This document shows, in pieces, positions 47,422 to 59,205 of a stretch of 64,000 nt of DNA. Origin of the DNA: an uncultured Eubacterium sp. (GTDB lineage: Bacteria > Bacillota > Clostridia > Oscillospirales > Acutalibacteraceae); contig CAJOJV010000002.1 in assembly GCA_905234995.1 (NCBI GenBank), positions 49,906-113,905 of the forward strand. Direction: 5' to 3'. A model generated the notes under the pieces. It was not told where the DNA came from. It ran no database searches and worked only from the letters and a program-made list of their open reading frames with translations. The position numbers were made by a program, and so were the translations under genes. The first letter of the stretch is position 1. Each line of letters opens with the position of its first letter.

Positions 47422-48397
47422 AAACATAAAATATGAAAACGGCAGGCTGTTTATTCTTGACCAGACCCTGCTGCCTAACGAAATTAAATATATTGAGATG
47501 ACCTGCCTTGAGGATTGCTACGACGCTATAAAAAGACTTGCCGTTCGCGGCGCGCCTGCAATCGGAATTTTTGCGGGCTATGCCATTGCGCTTTTCCACG
47601 GAAATAATCTTGAGGAAAGCGCCGAATATCTGATTTCCTCCCGCCCGACTGCGGTTAACCTGAGCTGGGCAGTTAAGCGCGTTAAGGCGGCGATTGAAAG
47701 CGGCAACAGCGGCATTGACGAGGCGATTGCAATTCACAACGAGGATATTGAAATGTGCCGCAAAATCAGCGAATACGGGCTTTCACTGCTCAGGGACGGC
47801 GACGGGGTTTTAACCCACTGCAACGCCGGCGAGCTTGCCACGTCTAAATACGGCACGGGACTTGGTCCGCTGATTTTAGGAAAAGAAAAGGGATATAACT
47901 TCCACGCCTACGTTGACGAAACGCGGCCGCTTTTGCAGGGCGCGAGGCTGACGAGCTTTGAGCTTGAAAACCACGGAATTGACACCACACTGATTTGCGA
48001 CAATATGGCAAGCCTCGTTATGAAAAAAGGGCTTATTAACGCCGTGCTCGTAGGTGCGGACAGGATTGCCGCTAACGGCGACACGGCTAACAAAATCGGC
48101 ACGAGCGGAGTGGCGGTGCTTGCAAAGCATTACGGAATTCCGTTTTACGTGCTTGCGCCGTACTCAACGATTGATTTTAACTGCGAAACGGGCGACGGCA
48201 TTATTATTGAGGAGCGCAATCCCGGGGAAATCAAAAATATGTTTTTTGAGCGCCCCTCTGCCCTGCCGCGGACCAAATGCTTCAACCCCGCGTTTGACAT
48301 GACGGACAACGAACTGATTACGGCGATTATTACTGACAGGGGCGTTATATATCCCCCGTTCAGCGAAAACCTGAGAAAGGCATATAATAATGATTAG
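47411..48397 (+). CDS. mtnA: S-methyl-5-thioribose-1-phosphate isomerase
   Basis: [88 protein letters not shown]. Confidence 0.95.
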   Translation: MNTENIKYENGRLFILDQTLLPNEIKYIEMTCLEDCYDAIKRLAVRGAPAIGIFAGYAIALFHGNNLEESAEYLISSRPTAVNLSWAVKRVKAAIESGNSGIDEAIAIHNEDIEMCRKISEYGLSLLRDGDGVLTHCNAGELATSKYGTGLGPLILGKEKGYNFHAYVDETRPLLQGARLTSFELENHGIDTTLICDNMASLVMKKGLINAVLVGADRIAANGDTANKIGTSGVAVLAKHYGIPFYVLAPYSTIDFNCETGDGIIIEERNPGEIKNMFFERPSALPRTKCFNPAFDMTDNELITAIITDRGVIYPPFSENLRKAYNND

Positions 48398-49646
48398 ATT
48401 TTACAACGGCAGAGTTTTAACTCTGAAAAACGGCTTTGAAATTACGAACGACGAGGTTTGGGTTGACGGCAGTGAAATTTGCTTTATCGGCAAAAACGCA
48501 AACCTTAAGGCGGACAGAGAGATTGACCTTAAGGGCAATCTTCTAATGCCGTCCTTTAAAAACGCTCACACCCATTCCGCAATGACCTTTGCAAGAAGCC
48601 TTGCGGACGATTTGGCGCTGCAGCCCTGGCTTTTTGATATGATTTTTCCGATGGAGGCAAGGCTGACGGGAGATGACATTTACAAGCTTTCCCGCCTTGC
48701 CTTTCTTGAATATCTGACGAGCGGCATAACGGCGTGCTTTGATATGTACTACTTTCCCGAGGATATGGCGAGAGCGAGCGTTGACGCGGGCTTCAGAACC
48801 GTTATGTGCTGCGGGATTAATAATTTTAAGGAAAACATTCAGCTGCTTGAGGATTATTATATCAGATACAATAATTATAACGAGCTTGTAGGCTACAGGC
48901 TTGGTTTCCACGCGGAATACACGACCTCGCTTGAAAGAATGAAGGAGATTGCAGGCGTTGCCGAAAAATACGAGGCGCCCGTTTTTATGCACTCCTCCGA
49001 AACCGAGAGCGAGGTGCAGGGCTGCCTTGAGCGCTACGGCAAAACGCCGACCGCGCTTTTTGACGAGCTCGGGCTTTTCAACCACGGAGGCGGCGGTTTC
49101 CACAGCGTCTGGATAAACGACGAGGATTTGGAGATTTACAAAAAGCGCGGAGTCTGGGCTATAGTAAACGCAGGCTCAAACGCGAAGCTTGCATCGGGTA
49201 TTGCGCCCGTTTGCAGGATGCAGGAAATGGGAATTAACCTTGCAATCGGAACTGACGGCCCGAGCAGCAACAATGCACTTGATATGTTCCGCGAGATGTT
49301 TATGATTGCGGGAACGCAGAAGCTCAGAAAGAAGGACGCGGCTGCCTGCAACGCGAACGAGATACTGAAAATGGCGACCGTCGGCGGAGCGCACTGCATG
49401 GGACTTAACGACTGCGACTGCATTGATATCGGCAAGAAAGCGGATTTAATCGTGATTGATTTAATGCGCCCGAATATGCAGCCGATTAACAATATCACCA
49501 AAAACCTTGTTTATTCAGGCTCAAAGGAAAATGTTAAGCTGACGATGATTAACGGCAAAATCCTTTATGAAAACGGCGAATTCATTGACACGGATATTGA
49601 AAAAATCTACGCCGAGGCGCAGGAGATTGTTGAGAGAATTAAATAA
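48390..49646 (+). CDS. Amidohydrolase, 5-methylthioadenosine/S-adenosylhomocysteine deaminase-like
   Basis: [72 protein letters not shown]. Confidence 0.88.
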   Translation: MIRFYNGRVLTLKNGFEITNDEVWVDGSEICFIGKNANLKADREIDLKGNLLMPSFKNAHTHSAMTFARSLADDLALQPWLFDMIFPMEARLTGDDIYKLSRLAFLEYLTSGITACFDMYYFPEDMARASVDAGFRTVMCCGINNFKENIQLLEDYYIRYNNYNELVGYRLGFHAEYTTSLERMKEIAGVAEKYEAPVFMHSSETESEVQGCLERYGKTPTALFDELGLFNHGGGGFHSVWINDEDLEIYKKRGVWAIVNAGSNAKLASGIAPVCRMQEMGINLAIGTDGPSSNNALDMFREMFMIAGTQKLRKKDAAACNANEILKMATVGGAHCMGLNDCDCIDIGKKADLIVIDLMRPNMQPINNITKNLVYSGSKENVKLTMINGKILYENGEFIDTDIEKIYAEAQEIVERIK

Positions 49647-49654
49647 TAGCAAAA

Positions 49655-49687
49655 GAAAAGGTCAGGTTATAAAAAGCCTGACCCTTT
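49655..49687 (+). terminator. Terminator after the amidohydrolase gene
   Basis: AAAAGGTCAGG ttataaaaag CCTGACCCTTTT. Confidence 0.75.
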
Positions 49688-49700
49688 TAATGCGAAAACA

Positions 49701-49722
49701 GGAGGGCACGGAGGTCCTCCCC
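49701..49722. repeat. Short hairpin (family D-like)
   Basis: GGAGG gcacggaggt CCTCC ccttc. Confidence 0.4.
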
Positions 49723-49740
49723 TTCAAACTTCAATTCAAA

Positions 49741-50445
49741 TTACTTTGCTTCTGCCTTTTCCTTTTCAAGGAATTTATAAACGAGAGCGGCGAGAGCTGC
49801 GCCTGCGAGCGGAGCAACGATGAAAATCCAGAGACTCTTGATAGGCTCTGCATTGCCCGTTATTGCTGCTGCAACTGCGGGAGCGAGGCTGCGCGCAGGG
49901 TTAACGGAGGTTCCCGTTAAACCGATGCCGAGAATGTGAACAAGCGTTAAGGTTAAGCCGATAACAAGACCGCCAAAGGAACCGTGAGCCGCCTTCTTTG
50001 AGGTTACGCCGAGAATTGTTAAAACGAAAATAAAGGTTAAAACAACCTCAACAACAAGACCCGCAACGACGCTGCCGTTTACGCCTGCAAGGCCGTTTGC
50101 GCCGAAGCCGCCCGTCATATCGGTAACATTACCCGCTCCGAAGATGAGAGCAAGAATTCCAACGCCTGCGAAGCCGCCGATGCACTGAGCAATTACATAG
50201 CCGATGAAATCGGAAACGCTCATTCCGCCGCTGATTAAAACGCCGAGTGAAACTGCAGGATTAATATGGCAGCCCGAAATATTGCCGATGCAATAAGCCA
50301 TTCCGACGATTGTTAAGCCAAACGCAAGCGCAGTTAAAATATAACCGCCGCCGTTTGCCGCATCACAGCCGACAAGCATTGCCGTGCCGCAGCCGAGAGT
50401 TACAAGCACGCAGGTGCCGATAAGCTCTGCAAGATACTTTTTCAT
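49741..50445 (-). CDS. MIP-family aquaporin
   Basis: Two NPA motifs: SGCHINPAVSLG and TGTSVNPARSLAPA; six TM segments. Confidence 0.94.
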   Translation of the reverse strand: MKKYLAELIGTCVLVTLGCGTAMLVGCDAANGGGYILTALAFGLTIVGMAYCIGNISGCHINPAVSLGVLISGGMSVSDFIGYVIAQCIGGFAGVGILALIFGAGNVTDMTGGFGANGLAGVNGSVVAGLVVEVVLTFIFVLTILGVTSKKAAHGSFGGLVIGLTLTLVHILGIGLTGTSVNPARSLAPAVAAAITGNAEPIKSLWIFIVAPLAGAALAALVYKFLEKEKAEAK

Positions 50446-50490
50446 AATTATTACTCCTTTATTATATTATTTGCAAATATGCCATTTATA

Positions 50491-50907
50491 TTATAACCTT
50501 TTTGCTTTTGTTTCGCAATACAAACAGCGATAAGTTCCCTTATTATCCGTTAAAACGAATTCATAGGGCACGTTATCCTCAACATTTGTGATGCACCTTG
50601 GATTTGAGCATTTTGCAACGCCCTTTATCCTTTGCGGCATATTGAGCTTTTTCTTTGAAGCAACGGAATTATCAATAATATTAACCGTTATGCCCGAATC
50701 AATAAAGCCGAGCACGTCGAAATTTAAATCAATCAGCTCGTTAACCTTGATGATATCCTTTTTACCGAGCTTAACTGATTTTGCATTCTGAATAATTGCA
50801 ACCTGGCAATCAAGCTTATCAAGCCCGAGAGCGTAATAAACCTTCATTCCCATACCTGCGGAAATATGGTCCAGCACATAGCCGTTTTCTATTTCATCAA
50901 TCTTCAT
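50491..50907 (-). CDS. pyrI: Aspartate carbamoyltransferase regulatory subunit
   Basis: [24 protein letters not shown]; zinc site [15 protein letters not shown]. Confidence 0.94.
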   Translation of the reverse strand: MKIDEIENGYVLDHISAGMGMKVYYALGLDKLDCQVAIIQNAKSVKLGKKDIIKVNELIDLNFDVLGFIDSGITVNIIDNSVASKKKLNMPQRIKGVAKCSNPRCITNVEDNVPYEFVLTDNKGTYRCLYCETKAKRL

Positions 50908-51829
50908 CAAGTTCACCTGCCCATCTCAAAAGTGTAATAATCAGTGCCATTCTTATATATTTGCCGTTGAGCGCCTGCTCGAAATATTTTGCCCTTGGGT
51001 CGTCATCAACCGCAGTGGTGATTTCGTTTACACGAGGAAGCGGGTGCATAATGGTTAAATCCTGCTTCGCGTTTTCAAGCTTGGCAGTATCAAGAATAAA
51101 GGCGTCCTTATGCTTTAAATATTCATCCTCGGAGAAGAAGCGCTCGCGCTGAATGCGGGTCATATAAAGGATATCAAGGGAAGGCATAACCTCCTCCATC
51201 TTTTCAACCTCAATATATTCAATGCCCTTTTCATCAAGATAATCGGTTTTGATGTAATCGGGAACGGAGAGCTCCTTGGGTGAGATTAGCACGAATTTAA
51301 CGCCTTGATAGCGGCACATTGCCTTAATAAGGCTGTGCACGGTTCTGCCGAATTTCAAATCGCCGCAAAGGCCGATTGTAAGATTTTCAAGCCCGCCCTT
51401 TTCGCGGTAAATCGTGAGCAAATCCGTGAGTGTTTGCGTGGGGTGGCTGTGCCCGCCGTCGCCCGCATTGATAACGGGGACCTCTGATTTATAAGAGGCA
51501 ACGCGCGGCGCACCCTCAACGGGATGGCGCATTGCAATTATATCCGCATAATAGGAAACGATTTTAACAGTGTCCGACACGGATTCGCCCTTTGAAGCGG
51601 AGGAGGAATTTGCTTCCGAGAAGCCGAGCACGTTTCCGCCGAGCTCCATCATAGCTGCCTCAAACGAAAGGCGCGTGCGGGTGCTGGGCTCAAAGAAAAG
51701 CGTTGCAAGCTTTTTGCCCGCGCAGACTGCGGAATATTTCTTTTTGTTTTCGATAATATCCATTGCAAGGGAAAGCATTTCATCAATTTCCTGCAGGGAT
51801 AAATCGGTTGTATCTAAAAGATGGCGCAT
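50897..51829 (-). CDS. pyrB: Aspartate carbamoyltransferase catalytic subunit
   Basis: [45 protein letters not shown]. Confidence 0.97.
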   Translation of the reverse strand: MRHLLDTTDLSLQEIDEMLSLAMDIIENKKKYSAVCAGKKLATLFFEPSTRTRLSFEAAMMELGGNVLGFSEANSSSASKGESVSDTVKIVSYYADIIAMRHPVEGAPRVASYKSEVPVINAGDGGHSHPTQTLTDLLTIYREKGGLENLTIGLCGDLKFGRTVHSLIKAMCRYQGVKFVLISPKELSVPDYIKTDYLDEKGIEYIEVEKMEEVMPSLDILYMTRIQRERFFSEDEYLKHKDAFILDTAKLENAKQDLTIMHPLPRVNEITTAVDDDPRAKYFEQALNGKYIRMALIITLLRWAGELDED

Positions 51830-51847
51830 TACTAACCGTCCTTTCTT

Positions 51848-52501
51848 TTATTCTTTTGCTCCGTTGATTGCAAGATAATTCTTAATTCTTTCAACGTTTT
51901 CGCGGTTATTATCGTCTTCCTCAAGGTATTCAATGATATCATAAACATCAACAACGGAATAAACCGGGAAGCCGAATTCCTCGCCAACCTCAGCCATAGC
52001 GGATTTTTCGGTTTTTCCCTTTTCCTTACGGTCCACCATAACGAAAACTGCGGCAACCTTTGCATCGAGTGAGGAAAGGATTTCCATACTTTCCCTGATA
52101 GCCGTGCCTGCGGTTATAACGTCCTCAACGATAACGATTTCCTGGCCTGCAGCCGGCTTATAACCAACGAAAACGCCGCCCTCGCCGTGGTCCTTTTCCT
52201 CTTTGCGGTTAAAGAAAAACGGCACATCAAGCCCCTGCTGTGCAAGCGCAACGGAAACGGAAACCGCAATCGGAATGCCCTTATAGGCGGGACCGTAAAG
52301 CACAGCCTGCTTTTTGCCGAGCTTTTCAAAATATGCCTTGGCATAAAACTCGCCGAGCTTCTGAATATGAGCACCGGTTTTAATATCGCCTGCATTGATG
52401 AAATACGGAATTTTTCTGCCGCTTTTTGCAGTGAAATCGCCGAACTTCAGAACGCCTGCGCCCTCAAGAAATTGGATAAATTCACGTTTATAAGTTTCCA
52501 T
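51848..52501 (-). CDS. pyrE: Orotate phosphoribosyltransferase
   Basis: LYGPAYKGIPIAVSVSVAL, VIVEDVITAGTAIRES PRPP-binding motif. Confidence 0.96.
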   Translation of the reverse strand: METYKREFIQFLEGAGVLKFGDFTAKSGRKIPYFINAGDIKTGAHIQKLGEFYAKAYFEKLGKKQAVLYGPAYKGIPIAVSVSVALAQQGLDVPFFFNRKEEKDHGEGGVFVGYKPAAGQEIVIVEDVITAGTAIRESMEILSSLDAKVAAVFVMVDRKEKGKTEKSAMAEVGEEFGFPVYSVVDVYDIIEYLEEDDNNRENVERIKNYLAINGAKE

Positions 52502-52510
52502 ATTTGCCTC

Positions 52511-53215
52511 CTAATCAACAAATTCCGCAACGCAGCGGCGATATGCCGCAACGGGGTCCTCTGCCTGTGTTATAGGTCTGCCGACTACGATATAATCCGA
52601 GCCGGTTTCCTTTGCCTTTTCGGGCGTGGTTACGCGCACCTGGTCGCCCACCTCGCCGTCCGCAAAGCGCACGCCGGGGGTTACGGTTACGAAGCCGCTG
52701 CCGCAGGCATTCTTAACCATACCCGCCTCAAGCGGTGAGCACACAACGCCGTCCAGCCCTGCAGCCTTTGCATTTTCGGCATACTTAATAATCGTTTCGT
52801 TAATTGATGCGTTTATCAACAGCTCGTTTTGCATACGCTCCTCGCTTGTGGAGGTGAGCTGAGTTACTGCGATTAATATCGGGCGGGTGCCGTCCGGCTT
52901 AGTTAAGCCCTCAAGCGCAGCCTTCATCATATCAATTGTGCCGGCAGCGTGAAGATTTGTCATATCCACATCAAGAGCGGAAAGCACCGCCATTGATTTT
53001 TTAACCGTGTTCGGAATATCGTGCAGCTTTAAATCAAGGAAAATCTTATGACCGCGCGCTTTGATTTCGCGCACGATTGAGGGACCCTCCGCATAATAAA
53101 GTTCCATTCCGATTTTAACAAAGGGCTTTCTTTCCTCATCCTTAAACTTATCAAGAAAAGAAAAGGTCTGAGCCGCGCTGCTGAAATCGCAGGCAATAAT
53201 TACATCCTTACCCAT
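52511..53215 (-). CDS. pyrF: Orotidine 5'-phosphate decarboxylase
   Basis: [46 protein letters not shown]. Confidence 0.96.
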   Translation of the reverse strand: MGKDVIIACDFSSAAQTFSFLDKFKDEERKPFVKIGMELYYAEGPSIVREIKARGHKIFLDLKLHDIPNTVKKSMAVLSALDVDMTNLHAAGTIDMMKAALEGLTKPDGTRPILIAVTQLTSTSEERMQNELLINASINETIIKYAENAKAAGLDGVVCSPLEAGMVKNACGSGFVTVTPGVRFADGEVGDQVRVTTPEKAKETGSDYIVVGRPITQAEDPVAAYRRCVAEFVD

Positions 53216-54126
53216 TATTCAACCACTCCTATAATATCGCTTATTTTTTCTATTCCGAGGCGCTCACACTCAGCGGGGAGCGCTTCAATTATTTCCTTGC
53301 AGGCATAGGGATTAACCAGATTTGCCGCGCCGACCTGAACGGCGGTTGCGCCTGCCATCATCATTTCTATAACGTCTGTCGCAGTTGAAACGCCGCCGCA
53401 GCCCATAACGGGAATATTGCACGCCTTTGAAACCTGATAAACCATTCGAACTGCCACGGGGAAAACCGCATCTCCAGAGAAGCCGCCCATTTTATTTGCA
53501 ATAACGGGTGCTCTGCGCTTTGTGTCTATCCTCATACCGAGAAGCGTATTTATCAGGCAAATGCCGTCTGCGCCCGCCTCCTCACAAGCCTTTGCGATTG
53601 CAACGATATCCGTTACATTCGGTGAAAGCTTGATTACGACGGGCTTGGTGGTGACCGCCTTAACCGCTCTCGTTACCTCAGCGGCGCAAGCGGGATCCGT
53701 GCCGAAGCTCATTCCGCCGCCGTGAACGTTGGGGCAGGAAACATTAACCTCTAAAATACCGACCTGCTCCTCCTTATCAAGAAGCTCGCAGGTGTAAGCA
53801 TAATCCTCAACGGAAAAGCCGCTGACGTTTGCAATAACCTTTTTATTGAAGAACTTCTTTAACTCGGGAAGCTCGTTTTTAATTACACTTTCAACGCCGG
53901 GGTTCTGAAGACCGACGGCGTTAATCATTCCGTTTTTGCATTCCGCAATGCGGGGCGTGGGATTACCGAAGCGGGCGTCCTTAGTGGTGCCCTTAAAGGA
54001 GAAGGAGCCGAGGATATTAATATCGTAAAAATCCTTGAATTCCCTGCCGAAGCCGAAGGTGCCGCTTGCGGGAACAACGGGATTATCCATCTGCATTCCG
54101 CAGAAGTTTACAGATAAATCTACCAT
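53215..54126 (-). CDS. pyrD: Dihydroorotate dehydrogenase (PyrDB type)
   Basis: [62 protein letters not shown]; paired with pyrK. Confidence 0.96.
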   Translation of the reverse strand: MVDLSVNFCGMQMDNPVVPASGTFGFGREFKDFYDINILGSFSFKGTTKDARFGNPTPRIAECKNGMINAVGLQNPGVESVIKNELPELKKFFNKKVIANVSGFSVEDYAYTCELLDKEEQVGILEVNVSCPNVHGGGMSFGTDPACAAEVTRAVKAVTTKPVVIKLSPNVTDIVAIAKACEEAGADGICLINTLLGMRIDTKRRAPVIANKMGGFSGDAVFPVAVRMVYQVSKACNIPVMGCGGVSTATDVIEMMMAGATAVQVGAANLVNPYACKEIIEALPAECERLGIEKISDIIGVVE

Positions 54127-54848
54127 ACGATTTCCTCCCTTTCAAGCACGGGGCCGTCCTTACAGATGCGCTTATAGCCGTTCTTCGTTTTGCAGGAGCA
54201 GCCCATACAAGCGCCGAAGCCGCAGCCCATTCGCTCCTCAAAGCTGTACTGCCCCGAGGTTTGCACCTTTGACTCAATTGCTTTGAACATCGGCATAGGA
54301 CCGCAGGTGTAAAAATAATCGTAATCCGCATCCATAGCATCCGTTACAAAGCCTTTGGTGCCGAAGCTGCCGTCAACAGTAGTTACACGAACCTCGCAGC
54401 CGAGCGCTTTAAACTCGTCAATATAAAAAATCTCGCTTACGGTGTTAAAGCCGAGGATTACTATAGGCTTCTGACCGTTTGCAATAAGGCGCTTTGTGAG
54501 ATTATAAAGAGGCGGAATACCAACGCCGCCGCCGATAACGAGCGGCATCGACGATTTTGAAATATCATAGCCATTGCCGAGACCGACGAGGCAATCAAGA
54601 GTTTCGCCCGCGGGCAGCTTGCTCATCTGCTCCGTTCCCTCACCCACGACCTTAAATATGATTGTGATTGAGCTTTCATCATAATCGCAAACAGAAATAG
54701 GACGGCGCAGGAATTTGCCCTCAAGCTGAATGTTGATGAACTGACCCGAGGCAGTAATTGCCGATGTATCGCCCTCCAGCACCATTTTAAAAACGTCCGA
54801 GGTTAAGGGCTCGTTTGATTTTATTGTGTAAATACCCTGAATTGACAT
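54120..54848 (-). CDS. pyrK: Dihydroorotate dehydrogenase electron transfer subunit
   Basis: QFINIQLEGKFLRRPISVCDYD, GGGVGIPPLYNLTKRL, GFGACMGCSCKTKNGYKRICKDGPV [2Fe-2S] site. Confidence 0.96.
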   Translation of the reverse strand: MSIQGIYTIKSNEPLTSDVFKMVLEGDTSAITASGQFINIQLEGKFLRRPISVCDYDESSITIIFKVVGEGTEQMSKLPAGETLDCLVGLGNGYDISKSSMPLVIGGGVGIPPLYNLTKRLIANGQKPIVILGFNTVSEIFYIDEFKALGCEVRVTTVDGSFGTKGFVTDAMDADYDYFYTCGPMPMFKAIESKVQTSGQYSFEERMGCGFGACMGCSCKTKNGYKRICKDGPVLEREEIVW

Positions 54849-54862
54849 AGTTTTTCCTTTGC

Positions 54863-54928
54863 GGGCGGATGATATCCAACCCTACGGTGTTGTTATTTTT
54901 GCGGGGCGCCGAGGTCGTCGCCCCCTAC
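54863..54928. repeat. Two adjacent family D hairpins between carB and pyrK
   Basis: GGGCGGAT gat ATCCaaCCC TACGG (54863-54886) and GGGGCG ccgaggtcgt CGCCCC CTACA (54903-54928). Confidence 0.55.
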
Positions 54929-54929
54929 A

Positions 54930-57900
54930 TTATTCTGCGTCTATGGTTGATACGCCGAGGGTGATTTCCTCAAGCACGTCAAGAAGCACCTTAACGGTAT
55001 CAAGCGAGGTGAACATCGTTACGTTATTTTCAACTGCGGCACGGCGAATTTCGGAGCCGTCCGAATGGCTGTCGCCGTGATTAACGTCAATCGTGTTGAT
55101 AACATATGAGATATGCCCCTGACGAAGCGCAACGAGAATTTCATCACTGCCGTTAAGAGTTAACTTTTTACGAACGCGGGTACGGATGCCGTGCTCCTTA
55201 AGGAATGCAGCCGTGCCCGAGGTTGCCTCGATATTAAAGCCGAGGTCATAAAAGCGCCTGATAAGCGGAAGCGCCGCAGGCTTATCCGCATCTGCAATGG
55301 TTGCAAGCACGGTGCCGTAGTTTGCAACGTTGAGCCCGCTTGCCTGAATTGCTTTATAGAGCGCGCGGGTTAAGGATTTATCGTAGCCGATAGCCTCGCC
55401 CGTGGATTTCATTTCGGGTGAAAGATAGGTGTCCATTCCCTTGAGTTTTGAGAACGAGAATGCGGGCGCCTTAACGTACCAGCGTTTTTTCTCCGGCGGG
55501 CAAACCGCAGTTATGCCCTGCTCCTTGAGGGAGTGCCCCAATATAACCTGCGTGGCAATATGCGCCATCGGAATTGAGGTTGCCTTTGAAAGGAACGGAA
55601 CCGTTCTTGAGGAACGCGGATTGACCTCAATTACGTAAACGTCGTTATTCTCATCGGCGATGAACTGAATGTTGTAAAGACCGACGATATTGATTGCCTT
55701 GCCGAGCCTTACGGTGTAATCAATAATTTTCTGCTTAACGCTTTCGTCAGCCGTGAAGGTCGGATAAACCGAAATAGAATCGCCGCTGTGAACGCCCGTT
55801 CTTTCAACGTGCTCCATAATACCGGGGATGAAAACGTCCGTACCGTCGCAAATAGCATCAACCTCAAGCTCACGCCCCATAATGTATTTATCAACGAGAA
55901 CGGGCTGTTCAGTGTTTATTTCAACCGCGGTCTGCAGATAATGGCGCAAATTCTTTTCATTTGAAACGATTTGCATTGCTCTGCCGCCGAGCACGAAGGA
56001 CGGACGAACGAGCACGGGATAGCCGATTTTTTCGGCAACGCGTACGCCCTCCTCAATATCGGTTACCGCCTCGCCCTTGGGCTGAGGAATTCCGAGGGAT
56101 TCCATAACCTTTTCAAAGGAATCGCGATTTTCGGCGCGGTCAATCGCCTCAACGTCCGTGCCGATAATTGGAACGCCGAGAGCATCGAGAGGCGGCGCAA
56201 GGTTGATTGCCGTCTGCCCGCCGAGGGATACGACGATGCCCATCGGCTTTTCAAGCTCAAGCACATTCATTACGTCCTCAACCGTGAGGGGCTCAAAATA
56301 GAGCTTATCGGAGGTGGTGTAATCCGTTGAAACGGTTTCGGGGTTATTATTGATAATAATTGCCTCATAGCCCGCCTCGCGGATTGACCAGATTGCGTGA
56401 ACCGTTGAATAGTCAAATTCAACGCCCTGCCCTATTCTGATGGGGCCTGAGCCGAGCACGACGATCTTCTTTTTATCGGAAACGATGCTTTCATTTTCCT
56501 CTTCATAGGTTGAATAGAAATACGGCACGTAGGAATCAAACTCCGAAGCGCAGGTGTCAATCATTTTATAAACCGGGAAAATGCCGTTTTCCTTACGCAG
56601 GCGGAAAATCTCAGCCTCCGTCATATTCCAGCAAATGCCGATATACTTATCCGAAATGCCGATTTTCTTTGCATCGCGAAGCGCTTCAACGGAGCCGATA
56701 TTTTCCTTAACGGCGCGCTCCGCCTCAACGATATTCTTCAGCTTTTCGATGAAGAACATATCAATCTTGGTTGCATTATAAATATGAATTAAATCCACGT
56801 TAAGCCTGATTAGCTGTGCGATTGCATAAATACGGTCATCAGTGCCGATTCGGATATAATCGAGCAGCTCCTGCGCGGTGAAATCATCAAACTTTTTGTT
56901 ATAAAGATGGCAAACGCCCGTTTCAAGCGAGCGGATTGCCTTTAAGAGGCTTTCCTCAACCGTTCTGCCGATTGCCATAACCTCGCCCGTTGCCTTCATC
57001 TGGGTGTTAAGGCTATTGTTAGCATCCGAGAATTTATCAAACGGAAAGCGCGCAATCTTTGAAACAACGTAATCAAGAGTCGGCTCAAAGGAGGCGGGGG
57101 TGTTTGCAATCGGGATTTCATCAAGATGCATACCGACTGCGATTTTTGCGGAAACGCGCGCAATCGGATAGCCTGAAGCCTTTGAAGCGAGCGCGGAAGA
57201 ACGCGAAACGCGGGGATTAACCTCAATTAAATAATACTGGAATGAGTGCGGATCAAGCGCAAACTGAACGTTGCAGCCGCCCTCAATCTCAAGCTCGCGG
57301 ATAATGCGAAGGGCAGAATCGCGCAGCATATGATATTCCTTATTTGTGAGAGTCTGCGACGGGCAGACAACGATTGAATCGCCCGTGTGAATACCGACGG
57401 GGTCAATGTTTTCCATATTACAGATGGTTATTGCGGTGTCGTTTGCATCGCGCATAACCTCATATTCAATTTCCTTATAGCCCTTAATGCTTTTTTCAAC
57501 AAGCACCTGATGAACGGGAGAAAGCGCAAGCGCATTCTTGAGCATTAAGCGGCATTCCTCTTCATCATCTGCAAAGCCGCCGCCCGTGCCGCCGAGGGTG
57601 AACGCAGGGCGAAGCACGACGGGATAGCCGATTTCGCGGGCAGTTTTCAAGCCGTCCTCAAGATTATCGCAGATATCAGAGGGAAGCACGGGCTCGCCGA
57701 GCTTTTCGCAGAGCTGCTTGAAAAGCTCTCTGTCCTCCGCCCTTTCGATTGCCTCAAAGCGGGTGCCGAGGATTTCAACATCGCACTCCTTAAGAATACC
57801 CTTTTTTGCAAGCTGAACGGCAAGGTTTAAACCCGTCTGTCCGCCGAGCGACGGAAGGATTGCATCGGGGCGCTCATGGCGAATAATTCTTGCAACGTAT

Positions 57901-58115
57901 TCAAGGGTGAGCGGCTCCATATAAACCTTATCGGCAATATCGGTATCCGTCATAATGGTTGCGGGGTTGGAGTTTATGAGAACAACCTCATAGCCCTCCT
58001 CGCGCAGGGAAAGACAGGCTTGCGTGCCCGAATAGTCAAACTCAGCAGCCTGACCGATTACGATGGGGCCTGAGCCGATAACGAGAATTTTGTGAATATC
58101 AGTACGCTTAGGCAT
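54930..58115 (-). CDS. carB: Carbamoyl-phosphate synthase large subunit (pyr operon copy)
   Basis: [51 protein letters not shown]; 1061 aa with a normal C-terminus. Confidence 0.97.
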   Translation of the reverse strand: MPKRTDIHKILVIGSGPIVIGQAAEFDYSGTQACLSLREEGYEVVLINSNPATIMTDTDIADKVYMEPLTLEYVARIIRHERPDAILPSLGGQTGLNLAVQLAKKGILKECDVEILGTRFEAIERAEDRELFKQLCEKLGEPVLPSDICDNLEDGLKTAREIGYPVVLRPAFTLGGTGGGFADDEEECRLMLKNALALSPVHQVLVEKSIKGYKEIEYEVMRDANDTAITICNMENIDPVGIHTGDSIVVCPSQTLTNKEYHMLRDSALRIIRELEIEGGCNVQFALDPHSFQYYLIEVNPRVSRSSALASKASGYPIARVSAKIAVGMHLDEIPIANTPASFEPTLDYVVSKIARFPFDKFSDANNSLNTQMKATGEVMAIGRTVEESLLKAIRSLETGVCHLYNKKFDDFTAQELLDYIRIGTDDRIYAIAQLIRLNVDLIHIYNATKIDMFFIEKLKNIVEAERAVKENIGSVEALRDAKKIGISDKYIGICWNMTEAEIFRLRKENGIFPVYKMIDTCASEFDSYVPYFYSTYEEENESIVSDKKKIVVLGSGPIRIGQGVEFDYSTVHAIWSIREAGYEAIIINNNPETVSTDYTTSDKLYFEPLTVEDVMNVLELEKPMGIVVSLGGQTAINLAPPLDALGVPIIGTDVEAIDRAENRDSFEKVMESLGIPQPKGEAVTDIEEGVRVAEKIGYPVLVRPSFVLGGRAMQIVSNEKNLRHYLQTAVEINTEQPVLVDKYIMGRELEVDAICDGTDVFIPGIMEHVERTGVHSGDSISVYPTFTADESVKQKIIDYTVRLGKAINIVGLYNIQFIADENNDVYVIEVNPRSSRTVPFLSKATSIPMAHIATQVILGHSLKEQGITAVCPPEKKRWYVKAPAFSFSKLKGMDTYLSPEMKSTGEAIGYDKSLTRALYKAIQASGLNVANYGTVLATIADADKPAALPLIRRFYDLGFNIEATSGTAAFLKEHGIRTRVRKKLTLNGSDEILVALRQGHISYVINTIDVNHGDSHSDGSEIRRAAVENNVTMFTSLDTVKVLLDVLEEITLGVSTIDAE

Positions 58116-59205
58116 TCTGCTTTCCCTCCTTTTCCATTAATGAGATAAATTTATCAAAAAGATATTCCGAATCCTGCGGACCGGGCGCACTCTCGGGGTG
58201 ATACTGAACCGAGAAGATTTTATTTGCCTTGCTTTCAACTCCCTCTGCAGTGTTATCAAGCAGGTTTTTATGAGTCATCACAAGCTCGGTGCCCTCAAGC
58301 GATTTATCGTCAACCGCATAGGAATGGTTTTGCGAGGTGATTTCAATCCTGCCCGTTTCAAGATTCATAACGGGATGGTTGCCACCCCTGTGTCCGAACT
58401 TCATTTTAAAGGTTTTTGCGCCGAGCGCAAGCGAAATCATCTGATGCCCGAGGCAGATGCCGAAAATCGGAAGCTGCCCCTTGAGCTGACGAACGACCTC
58501 GATTACGGGGGTTACGTCCTCGGGATTGCCGGGACCGTTTGAAAGAAACAGACCGTCCGGATTCATTTTCATTATTTCCTCTGCGGTGGTATCAAACGGA
58601 ACGACGGTTACGTTGCAGCCCTTTTCATTGAGCTTTCGAACGATATTCAGCTTCATTCCGCAGTCAACCGCAACGACGTCGTATTTATGATTCGGAGTTC
58701 TGGAATACCAACGCTTTTTACATGAAACGCGGCTGACCATATCCGTGGGAATCTGATAAGCCCTAACCTTTGCGAGCGCCTCCTCATACGGAGTTGAGGC
58801 ATCCGTTATAATTACCTTCTGGCTACCCTCATCGCGGATGATGCGGGTGATTTTTCTTGTATCCACGCCGGATATTGCGGGGATATCGTATTCATCGAGA
58901 ACCTCCGAGAGGGTTTTGGTGTAGCGGAAATTTGACGGCAAATCGTTATATTCACGAACAATCAGGCCGCCCATCGTGGGAACCTTGGTTTCGTAATCCT
59001 CATCCGTCATACCGTAATTGCCGATGAGAGGATAGGTCATACACACCATCTGGTCGGTATATGACGGGTCCGAAATAATTTCCTGATAGCCCACCATTGA
59101 GGTATTAAAAACGATTTCGTTAATGGCTTCCCTGTCTGCGCCGAAGCCCCAGCCGTAAAACTCTGCGCCGTTTTCAAGCACAATTTTTTTGTTATATGGC
59201 TTCAT
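58108..59205 (-). CDS. carA: Carbamoyl-phosphate synthase small subunit (pyr operon copy)
   Basis: [60 protein letters not shown]. Confidence 0.96.
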   Translation of the reverse strand: MKPYNKKIVLENGAEFYGWGFGADREAINEIVFNTSMVGYQEIISDPSYTDQMVCMTYPLIGNYGMTDEDYETKVPTMGGLIVREYNDLPSNFRYTKTLSEVLDEYDIPAISGVDTRKITRIIRDEGSQKVIITDASTPYEEALAKVRAYQIPTDMVSRVSCKKRWYSRTPNHKYDVVAVDCGMKLNIVRKLNEKGCNVTVVPFDTTAEEIMKMNPDGLFLSNGPGNPEDVTPVIEVVRQLKGQLPIFGICLGHQMISLALGAKTFKMKFGHRGGNHPVMNLETGRIEITSQNHSYAVDDKSLEGTELVMTHKNLLDNTAEGVESKANKIFSVQYHPESAPGPQDSEYLFDKFISLMEKEGKQNA

